This document shows positions 56,845 to 64,000 of a stretch of DNA of 64,000 bases, one piece after another. How positions within the stretch are numbered: position 1 is the stretch's first letter; each line of letters starts with the position of its first letter. Below the pieces are notes generated by a model. That model ran no database searches, had not been told where the DNA came from, and was given only the letters and a program-made list of their open reading frames with translations. Both the position numbers and the translations under genes were made by a program. Origin of the DNA: Patescibacteria group bacterium (lineage in GTDB: Bacteria; Patescibacteriota; Patescibacteriia; 2-12-FULL-60-25); assembly GCA_029210915.1 (NCBI GenBank), contig JARGGJ010000007.1:1-64000 (forward strand), in the 5' to 3' direction.

Positions 56845-57105
56845 ATGCCCGAATTAAACATCAAAGCCCCGGACGAAGTATTAAGAGGGCGCTATGCCAA
56901 CATGATGCAGGTAATGCACGCTAAAGAAGAGTTTGTACTCGATTTCATGTTCGCACACCCGCCCCAAGGCGAACTCGTCTCGCGCCTAATTGTGAGCCCA
57001 TCCCACATGAAACGCATCGTCTCCGCACTGCAAGACAACATCCAAAAATACGAAAAGCAGTTCGGCCCGATTCAGGAGGCGGGGGAGCCGAAGTTACTGT
57101 CTTAA
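56845..57105 (+). CDS. DUF3467 protein (86 aa)
   Basis: The order LRGRYANMMQVMHAKEEFVLDF, then PPQGELVSRLIVSPSHMKRI, then ALQDNIQKYEKQFGPI matches DUF3467, a small family of unknown function. Archaeal and bacterial members are about this size. It is beta-strand then helix. Its location between dnaK and dnaJ may mean that it belongs to the heat-shock regulon, but it may equally be a later insertion, as repeats lie on both sides. Confidence 0.85.
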   Translation: MPELNIKAPDEVLRGRYANMMQVMHAKEEFVLDFMFAHPPQGELVSRLIVSPSHMKRIVSALQDNIQKYEKQFGPIQEAGEPKLLS

Positions 57106-57107
57106 CT

Positions 57108-57277
57108 GAATTGTCTGAACCTTGATTAAACTTGATTCTCGCTCATATTAAACTTGATTATAGTACGTATATAATTAATTTCTACATACAGTAATCAAGT
57201 TAAATTAGGTTGGTAATCGGCTTGACAATCAAGGTTCAGACAATAAGTAATCATGCTTAATCAAGGTTCAGACTTTA
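57108..57277. repeat. CTGAACCTTGATT inverted repeat before dnaJ
   Basis: TTGTCTGAACCTTGATTAAA opens the tract and TGACAATCAAGGTTCAGACA plus TTTAATCAAGGTTCAGACT-like words close it, so the outer arms are inverted. The GTAGGGGCG block is missing here. Confidence 0.8.
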
Positions 57278-57281
57278 TAAA

Positions 57282-58373
57282 ATGTCCAAAGACTACTACA
57301 AAATTCTCGGAGTGGAGAAATCCGCATCTGAAGACGAGATAAAGAAGGCTTTTCGCCGGAAAGCGCACGAGCATCATCCTGATAAAAAGAATGGTAATGA
57401 ACAGGCTTTTAAGGATGTAAACGAGGCTTATGGGATTTTAGGTGATAAAGCCAACCGCGCAAAGTACGATCAATTCGGCTCTGCTGCTTTTGACCCATCC
57501 TCCGCACAAGGCTTCGGAGGGCAAGGTGGGTTTGGAGGTTTCGATTTTAACAATGCCGGCTTCAACGTCAACGTCGAAGATTTTGGTGATTTAGGCGATA
57601 TCTTGGGCGGTATGTTTGGTTTTGGCGGTGGCAGAGGCAGGCAAAAGCGCGGACGTGATTTGGAATTGGAGGTGGATCTGGAGTTTAAAGAAGCGGTTTT
57701 TGGTGCGCAAAAAGAGGTTAACATCTACACGAATAATGAATGCGAAACCTGCAAAGGCACAGGCGCGGAACCCGGATCCAAAATATCGCAATGTGAAACC
57801 TGTAAAGGCGCAGGCAAAGTTCAGCAACAACAGCGCACAATGTTGGGTACTTTTAATACGGTGGTTGTTTGCCCCGCTTGCCATGGTAAAGGTGAAAAAG
57901 CGGAAAAGGATTGCGGTACTTGCTCCGGATCGGGCATCCAAAAGAAAGAGCGTAAACTCAGCATAAACATCCCGGCAGGCATGAGCCACGGTGAAGCGCT
58001 CAAACTATCCGGTCAAGGTGATTTCCCGGGAGTTGGCGGTAAAGCGGGGGATTTGTATATCAGAGTCAAGGTAAAACGCGACCCTGTTTTTGTCCGCGAA
58101 GATCACAACATACTCTCTACAATAAAAGTGCCTTTTACAATTATGTCGCTTGGAGGCAAAGTTGATGTAGAAACCGTCGACGGCCCCGTTGTCCTCAAGA
58201 TTCCCTCCGGCACAGAGGCAAAGTCAACGTTTAAACTCCGTGGCAAAGGCGTACCATACATGAGCGGATACGGCCGAGGCGACCACATGGTAACCGTTAT
58301 GCCCGATGTACCGCAAAAGCTCACAAGAGAGCAAAAGAAGTTGTTGGAGGAATTGCAGAGGGAGGGGTTGTAA
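57282..58373 (+). CDS. dnaJ: Co-chaperone DnaJ
   Basis: DnaJ delivers clients to DnaK and stimulates its ATPase. The J domain (residues 1-70) has the essential HPD in EHHPDKKNG. A Gly/Phe-rich linker follows (GFGGQGGFGGFDFNNAGF), then four CxxCxGxG zinc modules (CETCKGTG, CETCKGAG, CPACHGKG and CGTCSGSG, about 150-215), and the client-binding C-terminal domain with the final PKLTREQKKLLEEL. Its 363 aa are normal. It ends the CIRCE-controlled cluster, with a terminator at 58454. Confidence 0.97.
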   Translation: MSKDYYKILGVEKSASEDEIKKAFRRKAHEHHPDKKNGNEQAFKDVNEAYGILGDKANRAKYDQFGSAAFDPSSAQGFGGQGGFGGFDFNNAGFNVNVEDFGDLGDILGGMFGFGGGRGRQKRGRDLELEVDLEFKEAVFGAQKEVNIYTNNECETCKGTGAEPGSKISQCETCKGAGKVQQQQRTMLGTFNTVVVCPACHGKGEKAEKDCGTCSGSGIQKKERKLSINIPAGMSHGEALKLSGQGDFPGVGGKAGDLYIRVKVKRDPVFVREDHNILSTIKVPFTIMSLGGKVDVETVDGPVVLKIPSGTEAKSTFKLRGKGVPYMSGYGRGDHMVTVMPDVPQKLTREQKKLLEELQREGL

Positions 58374-58448
58374 AATTCCCCCAATTTTTGTCGCAAACAC
58401 AATTAAAAACCGTGCGACAAAAATATCCCCCTTTATTAAAGGGGGTAC
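58373..58448. repeat. CCCCCAATTTTT / CCCCCTTTATTAAAGGGGG repeat, copy 3
   Basis: ATTCCCCCAATTTTTGTCGC, a CAATTAAAAACC centre, then AATATCCCCCTTTATTAAAG and GGGG. It begins directly at the dnaJ stop. Confidence 0.8.
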
Positions 58449-58453
58449 ATGAG

Positions 58454-58477
58454 AAAGATCTTGAAAGGGTCTTTTTT
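58454..58477 (+). terminator. Terminator of the heat-shock cluster
   Basis: AAAGATC pairs with GGTCTTT (one G-U pair) around TTGAAAG, followed by a T run. Confidence 0.65.
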
Positions 58478-58645
58478 GTTAATGAGAAAAGAAAGAAATC
58501 ATAATTCCCAAACAAATATCAAATCGAAATCTACAATATATAATCGGACGAGTAGTTTTTAATTTTTTGTATTCAGATTTGTTTGGAAATTGTGATTTGG
58601 GTGTTTTACTATATTGGTTATTGATTGGATATTGGATCTTGGTTA

Positions 58646-58677
58646 TTGGTGATTGCACATTATGTGATATAATGTGC
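58646..58677 (+). promoter_or_regulatory. Promoter with overlapping palindrome before the 58682 gene
   Basis: TTGGTG (58646-58651), 16 bases, TATAAT (58668-58673). The -10 box lies inside a perfect inverted repeat, GCACATTAT-GTGAT-ATAATGTGC (58655-58677). The ATG is nine bases past the -10, so the message would be leaderless. The -35 falls in an ATTGGTTATTGG-type repeat that starts near 58610. Confidence 0.65.
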
Positions 58678-58681
58678 CTGT

Positions 58682-59212
58682 ATGGAATCAGTCTTGTCCT
58701 TCTTGGCAAGTATAAATTGGGCGGCTCCTAGCTGGGATTTATTTATATATCTCTTTTTTGTTGTCGGCGCTTTATTGTATGGATTTTCGTTAGGCCGAGA
58801 TCGTATCATCGTCATCCTGGTTTCCATCTACATGGCACTTGCGGTTGTGGGCAATGCACCGGTTGTTAATCAATTCAATTTAGCTTTCCATTTAAACGAA
58901 AACACAATCCTCCGTATCTCATTCTTTCTTGGTGTTTTTGTTGTTCTATTCTTCTTATTATCTCGAAGCGCACTCATTAAAACCATCGGAGAGAATTCTG
59001 CTCCGGGCAAATGGTGGCAAGTAATAGTCTTTAGCGTCTTACAAGTCGGCTTGCTCATCAGTATCACTCTATCCTTCCTCCCGCCCGAAACGGCCGGTGC
59101 CTTTGCAGAGCAAACCAAACAAATTTTTATCAGTGATTACGGCAAATCCGCTTGGCTTATGGCGCCGATAGTGTTTATGGCACTGGGTCCCAAAGGTAAA
59201 AAAGACGATTAA
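58682..59212 (+). CDS. Membrane protein with four or five helices (176 aa)
   Basis: Hydrophobic segments are visible at about residues 20-38, 42-60, 80-100, 115-135 and 150-165, with short charged loops between. The order is reminiscent of colicin V production (CvpA)-like or similar small membrane proteins, but I see no decisive motif and do not assign a family. It is monocistronic with a palindrome-covered promoter and a bidirectional terminator. Confidence 0.65.
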   Translation: MESVLSFLASINWAAPSWDLFIYLFFVVGALLYGFSLGRDRIIVILVSIYMALAVVGNAPVVNQFNLAFHLNENTILRISFFLGVFVVLFFLLSRSALIKTIGENSAPGKWWQVIVFSVLQVGLLISITLSFLPPETAGAFAEQTKQIFISDYGKSAWLMAPIVFMALGPKGKKDD

Positions 59213-59238
59213 AAAATAGACCCTTAAGGGTCTATTTT
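59213..59238. terminator. Bidirectional terminator between convergent genes
   Basis: AAAATAGACCC-TTAA-GGGTCTATTTT is a perfect inverted repeat with A and T runs on the two sides, serving both directions. Confidence 0.85.
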
Positions 59239-59239
59239 A

Positions 59240-59569
59240 CTAGATTGGATGAAGCTCGAGTTTAGGAACTCCCGATACAGGTGCGGTATTCGCATCCAAG
59301 AAATCAACAATAACCTTTAGTTTTCTTTTTCCCTCGGGTGCTTTGCAAACTTCATCAAGAAAACGAACCGGGTCATTGGCACAGAGTGTGAATGGATACA
59401 GCTCTCCATATCCATCTCGTATTCTTGCCAGTATTTTAATATCCCAAAGTCGGTAATCCGGTGTTCTAAGAAAATAAAAACAACCCGTATGCAATACTGT
59501 GCCGATTGATGGCGGGAGTTGAATGTGTAGAACTCTATTTTTGATAAAAACTATCGGCAGTGCTTCCAT
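59240..59569 (-). CDS. Hypothetical protein (109 aa)
   Basis: It is not recognised. It begins MEALPIVFIKNRVLHIQLPP and looks beta-rich in the first half, with a helix near residues 65-80. AGGAG lies nine bases before the ATG. No catalytic motif is visible. Its terminator is shared with the convergent membrane-protein gene. The canonical ribosome-binding site and AT-poor coding style resemble the other accessory genes of the window. Confidence 0.6.
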   Translation of the reverse strand: MEALPIVFIKNRVLHIQLPPSIGTVLHTGCFYFLRTPDYRLWDIKILARIRDGYGELYPFTLCANDPVRFLDEVCKAPEGKRKLKVIVDFLDANTAPVSGVPKLELHPI

Positions 59570-59655
59570 CTGTACTTCTCCTATGAAAGTGCTTGCTAGT
59601 TAATATCAAAAAAAACAGCTTATGGCAAGCTGATTTCTTAATAAATTTTTAACAG

Positions 59656-60246
59656 TTAATCGCTTATTGATGTAATGATGATCTGATCAGCATCAAAAGA
59701 CTGTGAAAACCTGATATCGTTTTTTGAAATTACCGTAACGGCTGATCCTTCTGATATTTCCGAAACTGTAACTTCTTTTTCCGTGTATGGCAGTGGCGGG
59801 GGATTGTCTCCCGGATTATTTTGCCATTTCTGCATAGCTGATCCTAATTCCTCTCCGCTCAAATTACTTCGATGTAAAACTTTTGTAGAAGATGTGATTA
59901 AGGCGGTGCGTACATTGGAAACACCATCTACAAATTCATCCGTGTCCAAGTTGATTGCTTCAAGCTTCAGACTATTCGGAGTTATTGATTGTACCGTTCC
60001 TGTTATGGCGCGGAGTTCTGAGGGGGCGATATTAAACTTTTCACGAGCTGCATTATAACCATCTTTATAGCCATCATCGTAAGAAAAAGATGATAATGCG
60101 TTATTCAAGAAAGTTCCGTTATTAGACTCGGAGAGTTTTTTATTCGATACATAAGCATTCAGTGCAACAATCACCAATGCGGTGACAACCACAGACACGC
60201 TTAGTATCACTAGAATGTACCGGCTTAAGGATTTTTCAGGACTCAT
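59656..60246 (-). CDS. Membrane-anchored exported protein (196 aa)
   Basis: The start at 60246 (MSPEKSLSRYILVILSVSVV) is chosen; the frame opens seven codons earlier. One membrane helix at about residues 10-32 anchors an outer region. The outer region has a FNIAPSELRAITGTVQSITP segment followed by beta-strand-rich sequence (about 85-196) that looks like an OB-type or DUF5666-like domain. The Pro-rich NPGDNPPPLPY loop is typical of exported CPR proteins. Function unknown. Confidence 0.65.
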   Translation of the reverse strand: MSPEKSLSRYILVILSVSVVVTALVIVALNAYVSNKKLSESNNGTFLNNALSSFSYDDGYKDGYNAAREKFNIAPSELRAITGTVQSITPNSLKLEAINLDTDEFVDGVSNVRTALITSSTKVLHRSNLSGEELGSAMQKWQNNPGDNPPPLPYTEKEVTVSEISEGSAVTVISKNDIRFSQSFDADQIIITSISD

Positions 60247-60261
60247 ATCTTCTAAATAACA

Positions 60262-60380
60262 ACCCACTACGCTCTATGAGCTTCGAGGGTCAAGAATAAT
60301 AAATAACAAATAATAAACAATAAAGATAAATCACTCCGCCTGCTTTGTTATTTATAATTTATTAATTATTATTTATAGTA
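60262..60380. repeat. AT-rich AATAAATAACAAATAATAAAC repeat
   Basis: CCACTACGCTCTATGAGCTT and CGAGGGTCAAG open the tract, then AATAATAAATAACAAATAAT faces TTGTTATTTATAATTTATTA. The first block recurs near 9528. Confidence 0.7.
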
Positions 60381-60439
60381 GTAGTATATCAAATTTTAGA
60401 TATGTTTGCATGTGAGTTCTTTTTTATTAATCTTTTTTG

Positions 60440-60560
60440 AGTTTGATTAAAAAATGAAGATAAACTTATGGAAAACGGTTATCCACAAAAGTCTTGTTAA
60501 GCATATTTACATTAAATATGCAAAATAGCCTATGGATAATTATTATATTTAGCTTATTTT
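60440..60560. other. Region with DnaA-box-like sites and a central palindrome
   Basis: A perfect DnaA box TTATCCACA lies at 60479-60487. A one-mismatch box TTATCCATA is on the other strand at 60531-60539. Between them is a perfect inverted repeat GCATATTTA-CAT-TAAATATGC (60501-60521), and an AT-rich stretch follows (60540-60575). The 500-base gap between the two flanking genes otherwise holds only the AT-rich repeat, a promoter and the leader of the lipoprotein gene. This might be a minor origin, a DnaA-titration site or chance; no replication gene is adjacent. Confidence 0.4.
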
Positions 60561-60583
60561 AGGTAAATTATAGGGCTATTGTC

Positions 60584-60612
60584 TTGACATTTATATCAAA
60601 GTATGCTTATAG
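60584..60612 (+). promoter_or_regulatory. Promoter of the MopE-like lipoprotein gene
   Basis: TTGACA (60584-60589), 17 bases, TTATAG (60607-60612). It is followed by a leader of about 125 bases that can fold (AGCTAA-AA-TTAGCT at 60636-60649, enclosed by GCGG...CCGC). An ACAGGAAAAAACC ribosome-binding site precedes the ATG. Confidence 0.75.
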
Positions 60613-60744
60613 TAGGGATAGATAGCGGTTTTTTAAGCTAAAATTAGCTCGAGAATCCGCCGATCGCCTCATATTGGTCTTTCGAAAATCTGACAAGTAA
60701 ACAACCGCCCATAGCTTACGCTTAGGGCAGAACAGGAAAAAACC

Positions 60745-63700
60745 ATGAACCGCAACCTGAAGCAGCTGTACACATTCGTGTTTTTCGCAATGGTCGCAGC
60801 CCTCACGGGTTGTGGCGGAGGGTCTGACCCTCAAACCATGAATCATTCTGTCGGCGGAACCGGCGGCACCTCTGGTGCCGGTGGTACTTCTGTCGAAACC
60901 GGCGGAACCGGCGGCACGGATGTGCCGGATTCTTCTTGCACAATGAGCCTCGGTGGCGCTTGCGCCCCGGATGGGGCATACGATTCTTGCACCGGTTTTG
61001 TGTGCGTTTGCGGTAAATGGGATGATCCTGAATCTCCCATCAACAACGCACCATGCGTCAATCCCGATGCCGGCGATGCCGACCAAACCGATTCAGATGC
61101 CGGCACCGACGCCAACGACGATGTCGTTCTGCCCGATGCTGACGCTGGAGAGGATGTCGTTACCCCGGAGGAAATCTGTGGCAACGGCCTCGACGACGAC
61201 CACAACGGCAAGGCAGATTGCCAAGACTCTGCGTGCTCGGGTGAAACCGAGTGCCAAGAGGAAGTCTGCAACGGTATCGACGATAACGGCAACGGCCAAG
61301 CGGACGAAGGCTTCGAGTGCAAACTCGGTACCACAGCCCAGTGCCAAACCACGTGTGGTTCTTTTGGGACCATGCAGTGTGGTAACGGATGCGAGTGGAG
61401 TGCTTGTGAGGCACCCGCCGAAAACTGCACCAACACGGTCGACGATAACTGCGATGGCAAAGCTGACTGCGAGGATCCGTCCTGCGCCGGCCTTAGTGCT
61501 TGCCAAGACGAAGTTTGCAACGGTGCAGACGATAATGGCAACGGCCAAGTGGACGAAGGCTTCGAGTGTAAACTCGGTACCAGCGGTCTTTGCCAAACCA
61601 CTTGCGGAACAGCCGGTATGATCACTTGTATCGCCGGTTGTACTTGGAGCGCCTGCACTCCTCCCAACGAAATTTGTGGTAACGGCATCGACGATAACTG
61701 CAACCTAGCAACAGATTGCGACGATGCCGCTTGCATCAATCTGCCGATCTGTAACCCTTGTGAGCCGCCAACTGTAGGTTCCGGCTGTGCAAACATGGGA
61801 GAGTTTTCAGAGTGCGATCCGGATATTCGGTGTGATTGCAATTTCACATGGAATCATCTGACTACCGGAAGTTACTCATGTTTTACCATCGAAGTCTGCA
61901 ATGGCTTTGATGATAACAACAATGGACAAGTAGATGAAATATTCACTTGTACAAAGAACTCCACCCAATCCTGCACCACCTCTTGTAACTCCATCGGTCA
62001 AAAGACATGTAGTAACACCTGTGCGTGGGGAACCTGCCAACCTCCGGTCGAAAACTGCTCCAACGGAGTAGACGACGACTGTGACGGCAATTCCGATTGC
62101 GCAGATCTTGATTGTGCGGGCATGTTGCAGTGCCAAGACGAAATCTGCGACGGCGCAGATAACAATGGCAACAGCCAAGTGGACGAAGGCTTCGAGTGTG
62201 TCATGGGAAGCGCTTCTGTCTCTTGCACCACAACCTGTGGATCGGTAGGCACTAAATCTTGCCTTTCCAACTGTTCATACGGAACCTGCCAACCTCCGGT
62301 CGAAAACTGCTCCAACGGAGTAGACGACGATTGCAATGGCAAGTCTGACTGTGAGGATCTTGTCTGTGCCGGCCTCAACGCTTGCAAGACGGAGCTCTGC
62401 AACGGAATTGACGACAACGCCAACGGCCAAGCAGACGAAGGATTTGCCTGTGTGGCCAATACAACCACCTCCTGTACCACGGCTTGTGGTTCCCAGGGGA
62501 CATCTACATGTTCAGCAACCTGCACGGCTGGCACCTGCACTGCTTTCGAAAATTGCTACTCCGGTGGCGACGAAGATTGCGACGGTAACGCCAACTGCGA
62601 CGACTCGGATTGCCAAACGCTTCCGATTTGCCAAACCACCCCCGTCGAAAACTGCACCAACGGTGCGGATGACGATGGTGACGGCAAGGCAGATTGCCTG
62701 GACACTGATTGTGTAGCCGAAGTGGCTTGCCACGATTTCGGAACTTGCTCCACTCAAGGAGCTCCCGGAGTAGGCTACAGTTGTGGCACGTGGGAGCAAG
62801 ATAGTGTTCCTAACACCGTCTTCAAAATCCATGCCGGCTGTGCAAACTCCGAACTAGACCAGTGGGCAATGGGCGACAACAACGGCAGTGCTAAAGCTCT
62901 GCATCTCACCGGAAACCATACTTGGAGCGAAGTAACGCTCCCTGTCCCTGGTCATGGTGGCAGCGCGATGGATGTGATCTGCCTTGGTCAAGACCAAGTA
63001 TTCATGAGTTACAAGAACAACGACGATGGTGTGGTTCTGCATTGGAACGGCTCCTCGTTTGTTCGCCTCATGGCGAACCAGCTCGACGATCTTGTGGTGA
63101 TGACGCTTTGGGGTACCGGGGCGGATAACCTTTGGTTCTTCGGCTTCGACAACTCTCCGATTGAGGCGCTGCCCGGATATATGTACCACTGGAACGGCTC
63201 CAGCTTAACAGTGTACGACACACCTGCCTCCGCAGGTAAAGTTTTCCGAGGCTACAAACTCTTCGGTGAGCAAGGTGATCTCTACCTCGCTGGTTTCGAG
63301 GCTGAACCTGGTGACTGGGACAATAGCGCAACTCACAAGTCTGCGCTCCTTCACTGGGATGGTTACTCCTGGGCCAATGTTCCTGGTTCCGATGAGGCGT
63401 TTAGTTTCATTGGAATTCATGGATCCTCCGTTTGTGATGTCATGGCTATTGGTGGCAAACATACTGCCGGCGGCTTCGTTGGAGCAACTTTCCAGCGTAA
63501 CGGCAACCAGTGGGAAGAGCTCGAAACGTACAGCAACCTAAGCTCCGTTTCTTCGGTTGTCAAGATCGCGCTCAACAAATTCGTCCTGCAGGGCCATGAA
63601 AAAGGTTCTAGCAAGATTTTGATGGGTACACATAATGGTACCTCGGTTATCTGGAGTGATAACTTCAGCTTTAAGTCCGAAGGTTCCTCGTTCTACTCAG

Positions 63701-63825
63701 CCGGTCCAACCTGGAAGGTCCCCGGCACAAATATCGTGATGACAGCAGGAGACGGCTATCACGGTTCCACGGATCCGCAAGGATCCGGTACCTATGGCTT
63801 CATCTTCCGCTCTACTTGTCAGTAA
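60745..63825 (+). CDS. Large cysteine-rich lipoprotein with MopE-like metal-binding repeats (1026 aa)
   Basis: A lipoprotein signal (MNRNLKQLYTFVFFAMVAAL then TGC with lipidated Cys23) leads to a Gly/Thr-rich linker (about 24-60) and an Asp-rich acidic region. From about 142 to 660, twelve short modules alternate between two types: E-N-C-x-N-G-x-D-D-D-C-D-G-x-x-D-C and E-V-C-N-G-x-D-D-N-G-N-G-Q-x-D-E-G. These match the putative metal-binding (MopE-type) motif known from Myxococcota and Methylococcus surface proteins, with Cys likely in disulphides. The last third looks like a beta-propeller (LHWNGSSFVRL, YHWNGSSLTVYD, LHWDGYSWANVP). It is visibly more GC-rich than its surroundings, so transfer is likely. 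Ligand and role are unknown. Confidence 0.88.
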   Translation: MNRNLKQLYTFVFFAMVAALTGCGGGSDPQTMNHSVGGTGGTSGAGGTSVETGGTGGTDVPDSSCTMSLGGACAPDGAYDSCTGFVCVCGKWDDPESPINNAPCVNPDAGDADQTDSDAGTDANDDVVLPDADAGEDVVTPEEICGNGLDDDHNGKADCQDSACSGETECQEEVCNGIDDNGNGQADEGFECKLGTTAQCQTTCGSFGTMQCGNGCEWSACEAPAENCTNTVDDNCDGKADCEDPSCAGLSACQDEVCNGADDNGNGQVDEGFECKLGTSGLCQTTCGTAGMITCIAGCTWSACTPPNEICGNGIDDNCNLATDCDDAACINLPICNPCEPPTVGSGCANMGEFSECDPDIRCDCNFTWNHLTTGSYSCFTIEVCNGFDDNNNGQVDEIFTCTKNSTQSCTTSCNSIGQKTCSNTCAWGTCQPPVENCSNGVDDDCDGNSDCADLDCAGMLQCQDEICDGADNNGNSQVDEGFECVMGSASVSCTTTCGSVGTKSCLSNCSYGTCQPPVENCSNGVDDDCNGKSDCEDLVCAGLNACKTELCNGIDDNANGQADEGFACVANTTTSCTTACGSQGTSTCSATCTAGTCTAFENCYSGGDEDCDGNANCDDSDCQTLPICQTTPVENCTNGADDDGDGKADCLDTDCVAEVACHDFGTCSTQGAPGVGYSCGTWEQDSVPNTVFKIHAGCANSELDQWAMGDNNGSAKALHLTGNHTWSEVTLPVPGHGGSAMDVICLGQDQVFMSYKNNDDGVVLHWNGSSFVRLMANQLDDLVVMTLWGTGADNLWFFGFDNSPIEALPGYMYHWNGSSLTVYDTPASAGKVFRGYKLFGEQGDLYLAGFEAEPGDWDNSATHKSALLHWDGYSWANVPGSDEAFSFIGIHGSSVCDVMAIGGKHTAGGFVGATFQRNGNQWEELETYSNLSSVSSVVKIALNKFVLQGHEKGSSKILMGTHNGTSVIWSDNFSFKSEGSSFYSAGPTWKVPGTNIVMTAGDGYHGSTDPQGSGTYGFIFRSTCQ

Positions 63826-63862
63826 AAAACAAAAGCGAGCACTCGTTCGCTAACTCAGCATG

Positions 63863-63890
63863 CCCCCGAGCTCTTCGGGGGTGTTTTTTT
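63863..63890 (+). terminator. Terminator of the lipoprotein gene
   Basis: CCCCCGA-GCTCT-TCGGGGG, then GTGTTTTTTT. In the remaining 110 bases to the window edge there is only another hairpin, CTTCTCCCTCGATTAGGGAG (63970-63989), and no gene. Confidence 0.9.
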
Positions 63891-64000
63891 ACACACTCTT
63901 CTGTCGAACTGTGAGAACAGCTTTAAGTCCGATCAACTCAGCACTATAAAATCTTTGGGTATTCGACATCTTCTCCCTCGATTAGGGAGAAGAGGGTATA

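Noticed and set aside
60843-61847. Long minus-strand frame opposite the lipoprotein gene
   Set aside because: It is an antisense shadow caused by the regular codon pattern of the metal-binding repeats; the plus strand has a lipobox, promoter and terminator.

Overview
The window looks like chromosomal DNA of a Patescibacteria (Candidate Phyla Radiation) bacterium using the standard bacterial code, since many genes end in TGA and Trp is TGG. The signs are compact core genes, an S41 peptidase, PEGA and LigB-like proteins of CPR type, a PriA without a Walker A motif, a translin-family protein, many genes without a Shine-Dalgarno site, and almost every gene junction filled by a palindromic or AT-rich repeat. 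A finer placement (an ABY1-like lineage) is only a guess.

Layout: (1) 0-2.7 kb is accessory. It holds an IS30-type transposase cut by the left edge, an unknown gene, and a tRNA-like RNA gene with its own promoter and terminator but an enlarged anticodon arm. Two small unknown genes follow, then a second copy of the RNA's 3' end, as in an element inserted at a tRNA. (2) 2.7-13.2 kb carries def, a degenerate priA, a LigB-like gene, an exported lysozyme-like protein, membrane and surface-sugar genes, a HIT protein and rfbB. (3) 13.2-25.1 kb is a defence island, more AT-rich by eye, lying between rfbB and rfbA. It holds hsdM, fic, two very small genes, an AAA ATPase, hsdS, hsdR, then unknown, HEPN-like and HNH genes. 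(4) 25.1-30.7 kb: rfbA, a PEGA protein, a NYN-domain protein, ctp and a Nudix gene. (5) 30.7-33.9 kb: three monocistronic genes with similar promoters and terminators, ending in an SF2 helicase with five INT_rpt-like repeats. (6) 34-46 kb: pyrG, rpmA, an Nfu-like gene, mraY, ftsW/rodA, murG, an HTH regulator, tRNA-Lys beside two broken tandem copies of its 3' half, a glycosyltransferase, a translin-like gene and murD. (7) 46-52 kb: AbrB-like regulator and a MacAB-type ABC exporter with a MazG-like gene in its middle. (8) 52.4-58.5 kb: CIRCE-controlled heat-shock cluster hrcA-grpE-hsp20-dnaK-DUF3467-dnaJ. (9) 58.6-64 kb: small unknown genes, a region with DnaA-box-like sites, and a large cysteine-rich lipoprotein with MopE-like repeats.

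The core genes cover division and peptidoglycan precursor synthesis, nucleotide and sugar-nucleotide supply, export and proteostasis. The accessory genes have clear sigma70-type promoters, strong Shine-Dalgarno sites and U-tract terminators, whereas several core genes start within about 10 bases of a -10 box (apparently leaderless). Repeat families have also entered coding sequence, in the 7.8 kb membrane protein, murD and the dnaK tail. The strongest candidates for something undescribed are the tRNA-like RNA at 1083-1201, the broken tRNA-Lys array at 42061-42345, the RM/Fic/ATPase island, and the helicase-INT_rpt module.
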